From: Euphorbia lathyris
Taxonomy: Eukaryota; Streptophyta; Magnoliopsida; Malpighiales; Euphorbiaceae
DNA: 64,000 nt
Reading direction: 5' to 3'
Assembly (NCBI RefSeq): GCF_963576675.1
Contig: NC_088913.1
Location: forward strand, 81,219,001-81,283,000
The translations under genes and the position numbers were made by a program. Positions 20,007 to 29,904 of the stretch are shown here, one piece after another (position 1 is the stretch's first letter; each line of letters opens with the position of its first letter). The notes under the pieces are model-generated. The model saw nothing but the letters and a program-made list of their open reading frames with translations, did no database searches and was not told the DNA's origin.

Positions 20007-20219
20007 ACGATATTCTTTTTTTCAAATTCTTATTTGAAACAAAGATGGTTCTATTTTTTTTGCAATAAAGAAAGATGAAAATATAATTGTATAAGTAATT
20101 ATGATTGAAAATCCCAAAATTATTCATATATAGGTTACAACTATTTATAGATGGGCCAAACCCAACAATAAAAATATTAAATTTCATCGGATGAAATTAA
20201 TTCTCCTAAATTAAATTTT

Positions 20220-20904
20220 GGCTTAATACTTCTCCAGCCCCCTTAACTTGTCTAAACTGGTCATTTTACCCCTTCAACTCATCGAATGTCCTACTTACCC
20301 CCTTAACTCCATAAAAATAGTATTTCTCAACCCCCTTAACTTGTCCAAATTTGTCATTTTATCCCTTCTCAACTCATCGAATATCCTATTTACCCCCTTA
20401 ACTCCATAAAAGTGGTATTTCTCACCACTTATGATCCTATTTACCCTCTTAACTCCATAAAAAATGGTATTTCTTATCCATTTATAGTAGTAAAAAAAGT
20501 TGAAAAGAGAAATAACGAATAAAAAATACAAATAGCAAAAACATTAATATAAACAAGTTAAATACATTATATGTAGAGATAATGTACCAAAATAGGCCTA
20601 TGATTTTTGGGAAAGTATCAATTTAGGTTCCACTTACGAAATAGCATAAATATAGGTTTAACGTTTAAAAAAAAGTTATCAATTTAGGTTTCGATAACGG
20701 ATTGTAAGGGGTGAAAAATACCACTTTTATGGAGTTAATGGGGGTAAATAGAACATTTTATGAGTTGGGGGGATAAATGGACAAATTGAGGAGGTGAGAA
20801 ATACCACTTTTATGGAGTTAAAGGGGTAAATAGGACATTCGATGAGTTGAGGAGGTAAAATGACCAATTTGGACAAGTTAAGGGAGCTGGGGAAGAATTA
20901 GGCC
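20220..20904. mobile_element. MULE-like MITE, 685 bp
   Basis: Inverted ends GGCTTAATACTTCTCCAGC and GCTGGGGAAGAATTAGGCC lead into long matching arms containing TTAACTCCATAAAA. It is flanked by a perfect 9-bp TSD TTAAATTTT (20211-20219, 20905-20913). Around 20577-20702 it contains half of a second MITE family (AATGTACCAAAATAGGCCTA) seen whole at 41676-42019. Confidence 0.85.
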
Positions 20905-20913
20905 TTAAATTTT

Positions 20914-21482
20914 CTTTTCACTCCCATGCAGCCTTACTATTTGAAACTATTTCTTCTTTTTCGAAAATACATGGAACTTACAAATTTGTCATCTGTTTTT
21001 CCAACAAATTAAAATTTGAGATTGTTATTACAAAATGCAACATGATTAATATACGATAGACAATAAATTTCTCTAAGTTTGTTCAAAACGATTCAATTTT
21101 ATTTTTGTAGTCCAAATCTAGCTTAATTTTGGGAAGTTTTACATTCGTAGGTAAAAAGTGGTTCTCGACCACTCAAATTATAACACGTATATATATGGAA
21201 AAAAATTTGAGCATGGTCGATTAGCAAAAAAAATTTACACACACAAGTTTAAAATTGACCTCCCAATAAACCAATCTTATATTCTCCATTGCAGTCTTGT
21301 ATATGTCTCAAACTTTTATTTCATGTGTTTTGTATTTACCCGAAGGTTTTAAAGTATTATGAAATTAGGATAATTTTGTAATTTTGGGGCCTTGATAAAT
21401 TTTTCGATTACTCGGTTCGAGACCTATCAGACACCTTTTAGATAGATCATCTCTTAATTAAAATTTTCTACATATACTAGGC
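20914..21482. other. AT-rich intergenic DNA
   Basis: No gene or complete element is recognised. It ends at the CTCTA TSD of element B (21483-21487). Confidence 0.65.
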
Positions 21483-21487
21483 CTCTA

Positions 21488-22429
21488 TGATGCAGCGCGG
21501 AATCCACTGAGAGTTTTAAACCGTAAACTCACAAAGGCTAACAACTTATCTAGCTAAACTAGAAGGAGTGGATCCTAATTTATGGACTAAATCCATAGGA
21601 ATATAAAATCCCCCATTGTTGAAGGTGAAAACCTTAACAAAAGCTTCTTGAAGAAGATATAATTTTGATTGATAAAAAGTTAACCTATTACAAGAGAAAG
21701 AGATGAATTTATATCATCTCAAAAACCCTAAAACAAATTACATAAAAGGGTAAATCAAATAACTAATTAAAATGATAAGAGAAGGGGTAAATGGGGTAAA
21801 GGTAAGTGGAGGGGGTTGATTTGAAGGAGGGAGAGGAGCTGAGGGACCAAATGTGTAAATAACAAGAAAGCTGAAGTAAGGAGCAAGTTGCTGAAAAGTG
21901 GAAGTACGCCCTGCGTGTCCAAAAGTACGCCCTGCGTGTCCAACAATACGCCCTGCGTGTCCATCAGTACGCCCTGCGTGTCTTGGCTGATGAATTCTTC
22001 TCAGGATCAGACACTCCAATACGCGGGGCGTGTCCAACAGTACGCCCTGCGTGTCCATCAGTACGCCCTGCGTGTCTTGGCTGATGAATTCTTCTCAGGA
22101 TCAGACACTCCAATACGCGGGGCGTGTCCAACAGTACGCCCTGCGTGTCTTGGCTGATTACTCTTCTCCAGATCATCCCTGTTTTACACGAGGAGCGTGT
22201 CTTCTCTGTACGCAGAGCATGCTTGACCCACGCCTCGCGTGTATGACCTCCTGGGCTTTTCTTTGGCTCAAGTTCTCAAGTACGCGGAGCGTGTTCATCT
22301 ACACGCGGGGCGTGTCTGAGCAGATATGTTGTATTGTTTTGGCCTCTTTAATCGCTTGTTGCTCGCACTTGGTTCTTCCTCCGGCTTCCCTTGCTCGGAC
22401 TCGACCCTAGGGAAAGATGCTCCGCATCA
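21488..22429 (-). repeat. LTR of element B (3' LTR in sense)
   Basis: A 942-bp LTR with a TATA-like box (plus-strand ATTTATATC, 21707-21715) and the dyad array at 21906-22313. It carries one more 21-bp unit than its sister. Confidence 0.93.
21906..22313 (-). promoter_or_regulatory. 14-copy ACGCnnnGCGT array with 21/52-bp spacing
   Basis: Cores begin at 21906, 21927, 21948, 21969, 22021, 22042, 22063, 22115, 22136, 22188, 22210, 22230, 22282 and 22303. Intervals are 21,21,21,52,21,21,52,21,52,22,20,52,21. Both orientations of the core occur (ACGCCCTGCGT and ACGCGGGGCGT). The nearest core lies 191 bp upstream of the TATA-like box in sense. In the minus reading frame the units spell DTQGVLL repeats. 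Confidence 0.65.
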
Positions 22430-22679
22430 TTCACTCTCTCTTAAAAATAACTTGACCCCAAGTTGCTTGCCATACATTGAAGAGACGAGTTTGTTGTGAA
22501 TGAACCCAAGTCCTCAAATAGAACCAAGGTGTTGTTCGAGATGAATTCAAGGAGTCCACTCCACATATTGTAGGACTCACCTTCTCCTCACGAGCTTTTC
22601 CCGATATCTCAACGAGTACTTCACCCCGGCATCCATCTTCCATGGCACTCATCTCCCAATCTCCACCAATCTCGGATGC

Positions 22680-23219
22680 TCTACCAACATCAAATGGTAT
22701 GTCTTGGCGAAGCTTGTCAAACCACTTCCCCATAACTGTTTGGATGATCTTCCAATGCTCCTCACTTGGTTGCACGGACCACCCATAGACCCTCTTGATC
22801 TCCCCATCACGAACTTGAGGAATCAACTCAATCTTCTTCCGCTCATGGCCTACGTCAAATGGAATGTCCCTACGACACATATCAACCCAACTAGAATCCC
22901 TCTCACAAGTATTCTTCAAAACCCCAATATAATCTTGAGTCGAATATGCCCGGACCTCAATATACCTCATGCCATCAACCCGGATGCTAGGCTCAATCTC
23001 CACTCGTACATAGCCAACCTCAAATGACATGCCTCGGCGCCATAAATCAACCCAAATTGGAGCGATCCCTTGAGTACTCTTCACAACCCAAACACGATTT
23101 TGACTTGAATAGGCCCGACCTTCACTTTCATTCATGCCACTAACCCGGCTACCATGCTCAATCTCTCATTGCCCATGGCCCACATCAAACGGAATATCCC
23201 GGCGACACTTGTCAACCCA
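22680..23219 (-). repeat. Four tandem 55-residue (165-bp) W-[VF]-D..RRDIPFDVG coding repeats
   Basis: The leading Trp codons begin at 23219, 23054, 22889 and 22724 on the minus strand, exactly 165 bp apart each time. Copies read WVDKCRRDIPFDVG, WVDLWRRGMSFEVG, WVDMCRRDIPFDVG and WFDKLRQDIPFDVG. The second half is looser (I...P..RV..G......Y/W-S-x-Q). Element A has two copies with the same 165-bp step. Confidence 0.85.
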
Positions 23220-24242
23220 CTTCAAAATGAACTCAAGAGCACATAGATTAGCTCCATCCTCACCTTGGGTTAACAATCCCGGAACTTCAAGACTTGCCAC
23301 ATTACTAACTTGGCCATCAATCCCTAAGTCTTGAACTTCTTCTACATACTCAACATCTCTCGGGCGGCTATCCCCATTCATCAAAGACTTCACAAACCCA
23401 ACTCTCTTCATCACAAGATCGCTTCTCATTGACTCCTCATAGGGTTGATGCTTCTTCAACAAGCACCACATGTACCCCCACATATATATAGCAATAAAGC
23501 GCAAAATAATGAGTTCTGAGTTTACCAAGTCTTGATCTCCTTCCATCCTTTCTATACTCCACGGGAAGCCATTCCCCTTCAATAAACCATCACCAAAGCC
23601 CCCAACAAGATCACCCTTCATGGTTCCATCATAGGGAAGGTTCTCCCTCAACATAAAGCTCACATTCCTCACAACAATATCCCCTCTCATGGGATCATCA
23701 TAGGGAAGGTTCTCCCTCAACATACACACCCAAGACTCCAACACAAATATCTCAACAAAGCACCAAAGAATAAGTTCAGATTTTACCCAATGAGTGACTC
23801 AATTCTTTTGCATGTGGCTTGTGCTAGGCATCTCGATGCTATCAATAGGCTTCATAGAGCAACCTTCCTCCTCCTCTCTAGAGATCAGCTCACTACATGT
23901 AGAGCTAGGTGCACTATCTCCCGGATCCCATGCTAGGTCATGTGGTAGCTTCCTCAAAGGTGGAAGTCCGTTAGGAAGCCCTCTAAGTGGCTCATTGGTA
24001 GGCATGTGCTTGTCACCCTCGGACATCGGCTCAACTTCCTCACTTCCCACTTTGCTCTTCTCCTTCTCAACCTCATGCTCCCCTTTAGATTTGACTTCAT
24101 TAGGAGAGAGGCTAGTTAACTCACCAATGGAACCCAAGTCAAGATGATTCAATGTCTCACCCGTTCCACCAATGCACCCATTCACATTCAACTCCCGAGT
24201 TGGACAATCTCCCAAAGTGGTCTCCCTCTTCTTACTAGGAGA

Positions 24243-24620
24243 ACTCTTCAAAGGTATAAGGACATATCGGATTCCGGCTTTGCGTATGGTGTAGGTGTTG
24301 CTTCTTCCCGCATGTGAGGCATCACAATCAAATTGCCATGGCCTACCAAGTAGCACATCACAAGCACCCATCTCTACAACATCACACATAGCTTCATCCC
24401 CATAAGCTCCAATAGTGAAAGGAACCTTACACCAATGACTAACTTGAAGGTTCTCCACCTCGTTGACCCAACCAAGGCGGTAAGGTCTAGGATGTGGCTC
24501 GGGAACCAACCCAAACTTGCTCATGGCGAACCGACTAATGATATTCACTTGGCTTCCTCCGTCGATCACCATCTCACACTTCTTCCCAAGAACTAAGCAT
24601 TGAGTTCTAAATAACCGATG
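24243..24620 (-). other. Retropepsin-like aspartic protease domain of element B
   Basis: Motifs in order are CLVLGKKCEMVIDGGSQVNI, VPFTIGAYGDEAMCDVVEMG, CDVLLGRPWQFDCDASHAGR and NTYTIRKAGIRYVLIPL. This is the typical plant Ty3/gypsy protease pattern. The active site is Asp-Gly-Gly, a common plant variant of Asp-Ser/Thr-Gly, with the Asp codon at 24561-24563. It shows descent from a gag-pro-pol element that lost RT and integrase. Confidence 0.88.
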
Positions 24621-26115
24621 ACGTTGACTAGGCTCCTCCTCACTAGGCATTGGCACCCTAGTCACCAAATACACATTATGCTCATCACCATCATCATCAA
24701 CTTCATAAGTGTCTTCATCTTGGCTCCACTCAACACTTGTCGACTCATCCTCAACTTGGAACCGACCTTCTTCATCATCATAAGCACCTTCATTTCGGTT
24801 CCACCCAACATTTCCCGACTCATCGCCATAATGGACCCTACCTCCGTCATGCTCATAAATATCTTCATTATAGGACCGGTAAACATCCTCCAACTCATCA
24901 TCACAATGGAACCTACCTTCATTATCTTCATAGGGAGCCCCATGTCGATCCCACTCAACACACCGATGACCATTCTCATCATAATAGACCCCATCTTCGT
25001 CTTCTTCATAAGCGGTCCCATATTGGTTCCACTCAATCCGTTGACATTCATCCTCCTCATGGTAAACTCTACCATCTTCATCATAATCAAATTCATATGC
25101 GCTATGACAAAGTTCACCATCCTCACATGTTTCATATTCGGAAGCGCTCTCTCTCTCTCTTTAACCTCATCCTCGAATTCGCCTTCACAATAATCATGCT
25201 CCTCATGTCTTACTAGCTCATTCTCGGATTGGTTCTCCTCTTCATCAATCTTCTCCTCTAACTCCACTTCTTCATGATCATGCTCAAATTCATTTCCCTC
25301 TTCATCAATGATCCGCCTTTTCCCACGACCTCTCGTTTCCTTCCACTCCTCTTCACAATTCGAACCGACTAACTCACGTGCCAAGCCGTCCGACTCAAAA
25401 GACATGCTACAACCCAATATGGTAGAACCACCAACATCTCTCCCATCTCCATAGCCATCAATCTCCACACATAAATGAATTTCACCATGCTCCTCAAAGA
25501 GATTAACAAGCCCAAACTCCTTCTCCCCCTCTTCAAGACAAATATCCTCAATGTCCCTAAGCACACATATGTGCCTATGGCTAAGGGGCATTTCATCAAA
25601 CACTTGGGGGGTACCCTTCTCCACATGGGTTTCCTCAAAACTTCCACCTCTCAATTCCCACTTCTCCTCATTCACACATACATTTAAATTCTCATCAACA
25701 ATTTCATTAACAATAAATCCACAATGAGAACTTAAATCTACTTCAACATCACAAACAACCAAATCATCACTAATAATAGGCATACCCACAACTTCCACAT
25801 CAAGATTTGAAAGCTTTGGATTTACCTCCTCCTTGTGTAAAATGGGACAGATTTGGGATGAATCTTTAGGAGGTGAAATAGTGGTTTCTCCATCTCTTTT
25901 CCGTTGGGCTCGACGTTGTCGTCTTCTACTATTTCGGGTTCCCCTTTGGAGTCTCTCCATTTCTTCTTGCTCCAAATTCTCTCTTGTCTTTCTCAACATT
26001 TCGGCATATTGGAGCCTCATCTCCATTGTCTCGGCTTCAAGACGTTCCTTTAAGGCTTGTAAGTAACTCGATTGAATCATTGTCGAAAGAAGTCTCCGTT
26101 CAAGGAAAACGATCG

Positions 26116-26127
26116 GCTCTGATACCA
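26116..26127 (-). other. Primer-binding site, tRNA-iMet type
   Basis: TGGTATCAGAGC in sense, two bases inside the LTR. The surrounding 40 bp, GTATCAGAGCCGATCGTTTT and onward, is identical in element A. Confidence 0.9.
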
Positions 26128-26129
26128 AA

Positions 26130-27050
26130 TGATGCAGCGCAGAATCCACTGAGAGTTTTAAACCGTAAACTCACAAAGGCTAACAACTTATCTAGCTAAA
26201 CTAGAAGGAGTGGATCCTAATTTATGGACTAAATCCATAGGAATATAAAATCCCCCATTGTTGAAGGTGAAAACCTTAACAAAAGCTTCTTGAAGAAGAT
26301 ATAATTTTGATTGATAAAAAGTTAACCTATTACAAGAGAAAGAGATGAATTTATATCATCTCAAAAACCCTAAAACAAATTACATAAAAGGGTAAATCAA
26401 ATAACTAATTAAAATGATAAGAGAAGGGGTAAATGGGGTAAAGGTAAGTGGAGGGGGTTGATTTGAAGGAGGGAGAGGAGCTGAGGGACCAAATGTGTAA
26501 ATAACAAGGAAGCTGAAGTAAGGAGCAAGTTGCTGAAAAGTGGAAGTACGCCCTGCGTGTCCAAAAGTACGCCCTGCGTGTCCAACAATACGCCCTGCGT
26601 GTCCATCAGTACGCCCTGCGTGTCTTGGCTGATGAATTCTTCTCAGGATCAGACACTCCAATACGTGGGGCGTGTCCAACAGTACGCCCTGCGCGTCTTG
26701 GCTGATGAATTCTTCTCAGGATCAGACACTCCAATACGCGGGGCGTGTCCAACAGTACGCCCTGCGTGTCTTGGCTGATTACTCTTCTCCAGATCATCCC
26801 TGTTTTACACGAGGAGCGTGTCTTCTCTGTACGCGGAGCGTGCTTGACCCACGCCTCGCGTGTATGACCTCCTGGGCTTTTCTTTGGCTCAAGTTCTCAA
26901 GTACACGGAGCGTGTTCATCTACACGCGAGGCGTGTCTGAGCAGATATGTTGTATTGTTTTGGCCTCTTTAATCGCTTGTTGCTCGCACTTGGTTCTTCC
27001 TCCGGCTTCCCTTGCTCGGACTCGACCCTAGGGAAACATGCTCCGCATCA
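26130..27050 (-). repeat. LTR of element B (5' LTR in sense)
   Basis: A 921-bp LTR with the TATA-like box at 26349-26357. It has 13 cores of the dyad array at 26548, 26569, 26590, 26611, 26663, 26684, 26736, 26757, 26809, 26831, 26851, 26903 and 26924, with the same 21/52 rhythm as the sister LTR. Confidence 0.93.
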
Positions 27051-27223
27051 CTCTAATCCAAAAGCACTAGTTTAAGCAAATTTTAACCATTTAAACCACC
27101 CTTAATAACTAAGGTTATGATTGATATGTTTAAAACTTAGATTTGGTTGCAAACATAGACTTCAAATGATAAAAACTTATCTTGTGATGAATGTTATAGT
27201 GCAAATTAAATAATACATCTTGG

Positions 27224-28192
27224 TAGTGGCGAATACAGAATTACTCGGTTGGGGGGCCGATTTTACATGTGCATTCAGGAATTTTTTTTTTCTAAATCGA
27301 ATTTGCTTAATTTTTTTTTTTGTATATATGTGTGTTATAATTTGAATGGTCAAGACAATTTTAAGTATTAATGTACAATTTCTTAAAATTAAGCTAGATT
27401 TCATTTAATAGTCCTAATAGTAAAAAAAATTGGATTTAGGGAGGGCTAAACATGTAAACAAAATTTAAAAATTTGATTTTAGATGGCCTATGAGGCCAAA
27501 AAAAAAATTAATAATTTGGATTTAAGGAGGCCTAAGACGTCGAAAAAAATTAGAAATTTGGATTTATAGAGACCTAACAGTCCAAAAAAATTAGAAATTT
27601 AGATTTAGAAAGGCCTAACATGCCAAAAAATTTTAAAAATCTGGATTTATAGAGTATCTAATAGGTCCAAAAAATGTTGAAATTTTGAATTTTGGACAAG
27701 CTTAACACGTAATGGGATATATTTAATTTTTTTTATTAGTTCAATGCTAGTTTCTAAAAAAAAATTATAATATTTTTACATTTTTTTATTTTTAGTTTTA
27801 AAATTTTAAAATTTAATTTAGAAATTCAGTTGTTTGAGTCTAAAAAATAAGAAATTATTTTTTAATGTAAAGATATAATAAAAATGAGTTAAAAAGTGTT
27901 ATGAAAATAAATACATTAATTAACAATGACAACATAGTTTTATAATTATTGAAAAATAAAATTTAAATAAATAAACAATTTCTAAAATAAATTGAGGTTG
28001 TAGGGATTGAACCTAGGTCCTTTAAAAAAAACAAATGTTTTTAATCATCTCATCTATCTTTAAACAATAAAATATTACTATATAGAGTCTATATATAATA
28101 TTACTAATATTAGGGGGACCGAAACTACTCGTAACCATGGAAGTTCCGGTGGCCGGAGGGGCCGGCCCCCCGGGCCCCCTTATCTACCCGTG
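27224..28192. mobile_element. hAT-like element, 969 bp
   Basis: A perfect 8-bp TSD CATCTTGG (27216-27223, 28193-28200) brackets the ends TAGTGGCGAATACAG and CTTATCTACCCGTG. The interior has degenerate ~45-bp repeats of the form AATTAGAAATTTGGATTTA...GGCCTAA. It is the same family as 34367-35253 but in the opposite orientation. No transposase is seen. Confidence 0.82.
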
Positions 28193-28198
28193 CATCTT

Positions 28199-28200
<2 letters not shown>

Positions 28201-28231
<31 letters not shown>
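28201..28231. repeat. (TA)n microsatellite
   Basis: An uninterrupted TA dinucleotide run directly beside the hAT-like TSD. Confidence 0.95.
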
Positions 28232-28235
<4 letters not shown>

Positions 28236-28375
28236 TTATTTATTTGGATTAGCACTTTTAACAAGATTTCTAAATAAATAATTTGGTATATGCGATGGAT
28301 TCCATAAAAATAATGCATAATTTCCAAGAGTATTTAACAACCAATTACATTGTAGTATTAAGAAAGTGAATCATT

Positions 28376-28585
28376 TATAGGGAGCAAAACCGCGTGGCGG
28401 ATCGCTTGGCAGCTGCTGGGCATGGGGGGATGTTAGGTGTTTCTACCCTTTCTGTTCCTCCTTCTTTTCTGTTACATTCTCTTCTTGAGGATAGGATTGA
28501 GGTCAGTCTTCCTAAACTGATCCCGGGTTAGGTTTTTGTTTGTTTGTTTTTTTTCTTCCCTCCTTACCAAAAAAAAAAAAAAAGA
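28376..28585 (+). pseudogene. 5'-truncated LINE tail
   Basis: It encodes the last residues of a LINE RNase H domain (REQNRVADRLAAAGHGGMLG), then a short 3' UTR and poly(A). A 16-bp TSD AAGAAAGTGAATCATT is readable at 28360-28375 and 28586-28601. It is the same family as 51915-52472 and 57201-58094. This is a textbook target-primed insertion with extreme 5' truncation. Confidence 0.92.
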
Positions 28586-28601
28586 AAGAAAGTGAATCAT
28601 T

Positions 28602-29118
28602 GACTTATTTTTTCAACCTTTTTAATTATTCCATCCACACTAATTAATGTTATTTTTTATATGATTACCTACAAAACCAACTAAGTTACAAACCATGACA
28701 TCTTAAATCAAATTCAACAAACAATTACTCAATTTTAGTCATTAAACTTCTAATCATGTTGTAAAAGTAAGAGTTAATATACATATATAATCTTGTATTT
28801 ATCTGTATTGTCACATAACTCTTTATATCAAATAAATAGTCAAATATATTCTCATATTTTTTAAATGATACAAAAAGTACTCTCACATCAACTCCACTCC
28901 ACCTATATCAAATAAATAGCCAAATATATCCTCATAATTATTAATAGAAGAGAAATATACCCTTAGTAGTATGAAGACTAGACTAATAAAGTTATGTAAA
29001 ATAAACTTATCATTCAAATAAGGCTATATTTATCCGTCGTTAACAATTACGAGGATATGTTTGATTATTTATTTGATATATGGGCACATGTGATAAAATA
29101 GATAAATACAAGGATATA

Positions 29119-29154
<36 letters not shown>

Positions 29155-29838
29155 CCTAAAAAAAATTTAATATTAATTTTTGTCTAGTGTTGTTTTTTTA
29201 TGTTGATGTGATATTATTTTGACTATACATCAAACTATGTTAGATTAACTTAAACCCGTAAATCAATCTTTACGAAAGACTCTCCCTTCTCTCTTCCTTC
29301 TTTTCTCAAGCCCTCATCCATCAAAAGATGTGGTCAGTCGACACTACCACCACCATTTTTCTTCTTTATTTACTTCCGTTCTAGCTTTCTAATTAGTTTT
29401 AATTTGACATTTGTATTTCTTTTGGTTTTGCTTTTTTCTCGTAGCTTTACTTGATCTGAAATCTATATTATTTTTCCATCAAATCTACCTTTGTTAGCTA
29501 TAATTTTTTCATTTATACTTGTTTCGGTTTTAGCAAGAGCAAAAAAAGTTCATTTTCTTCATAGATCTATAGATCTATGTGGTTGCAAAATGACTCAAAT
29601 CCAAATATTTGAAAGAGTTTAAATGATGAAGAATGAGTTGCAGCGGTTTTTCAACGACATTCGACTCATGAAAACTATATGATTTATATTTTATTTGTGT
29701 TAGTTTTATCTTTTTTGGTTTTTATTGCTCTTTGTAATTTTTTTTTTCTTTTGTGGTTCTTGTACTGGTTTTAGCCTATATAGGTACGAGGTTGTACTAC
29801 CCTATTTTTCATGCTTATATATTCTTTTTAATATATGA

Positions 29839-29842
<4 letters not shown>
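28602..29842. other. AT-rich intergenic DNA with a TA repeat
   Basis: No gene is recognised. A (TA)n tract lies at 29123-29150. Near 28790-29110 there are short repeats of TCAAATAAATAG(C/T)CAAATATA and a complementary stretch, probably a decayed MITE. Confidence 0.6.

Positions 29843-29897
<55 letters not shown>
29843..29897. repeat. (TA)n microsatellite, 55 bp
   Basis: A long TA run preceded by TTTTTAATATATGATATTTA, nearly the same sequence as that following the chromovirus 3' LTR at 44851. Confidence 0.95.
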
Positions 29898-29903
<6 letters not shown>

Positions 29904-29904
29904 G

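Larger units (their letters stand above)
22431..26080 (-). pseudogene. Element B polyprotein: coiled-coil/acidic N-terminus, retropepsin, hydrophobic and DIPFDVG repeats
   Basis: It starts at the ATG at 26078-26080. The N-terminus is a charged coiled coil (LEAETMEMRLQYAEMLRKTR) followed by an Arg-rich patch (RNSRRRQRRAQRKR) that could bind RNA. Near 25150 a GA-repeat causes a frameshift; downstream, acidic repeats of about 24 residues (EW...YE...EGRF) run to 24670. The retropepsin is at 24243-24620. In-frame TGA codons at 23799-23801 and 23166-23168 interrupt the rest; at the first, element A has CGA (Arg). The C-terminal third has two hydrophobic stretches (LIILRFIAIYMWGYMWCLL), three PY(D/E)xxM(R/K)xD motifs and four 55-residue repeats. 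No zinc knuckle, RT or integrase is present. Apart from the three lesions the frame is open over 3.6 kb. Confidence 0.8.
21488..27050 (-). mobile_element. Element B: LTR retrotransposon with retropepsin but no RT or integrase
   Basis: LTRs of 942 bp (21488-22429) and 921 bp (26130-27050) are flanked by the perfect TSD CTCTA (21483-21487, 27051-27055). Minus orientation is set by the iMet primer site at 26116-26127 and a purine-rich tract at 22430-22441. The 3.7-kb internal region encodes one interrupted polyprotein containing a protease but no RT, RNase H or integrase. It shares LTR termini, primer context and polyprotein homology with element A. By eye the LTRs differ by about eight substitutions, mostly CpG transitions, plus one 21-bp unit. 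Confidence 0.93.

Noticed and set aside
21906..22313. CRISPR-like array (regular short repeats with spacers)
   Set aside because: The repeats are 11-bp dyads within a plant LTR, with similar spacers and no cas genes; plant nuclear DNA has no CRISPR systems.
23134..23334. Plus-strand ORFs opposite the element B polyprotein (and many similar pairs)
   Set aside because: They are antisense shadows of the minus-strand coding region with no recognisable content.
24662..25150. Met-rich C-terminus of the first element B ORF
   Set aside because: It is the out-of-frame reading of the acidic repeat region after a GA-repeat slip; the other frame is homologous in style to element A and leads into the protease.
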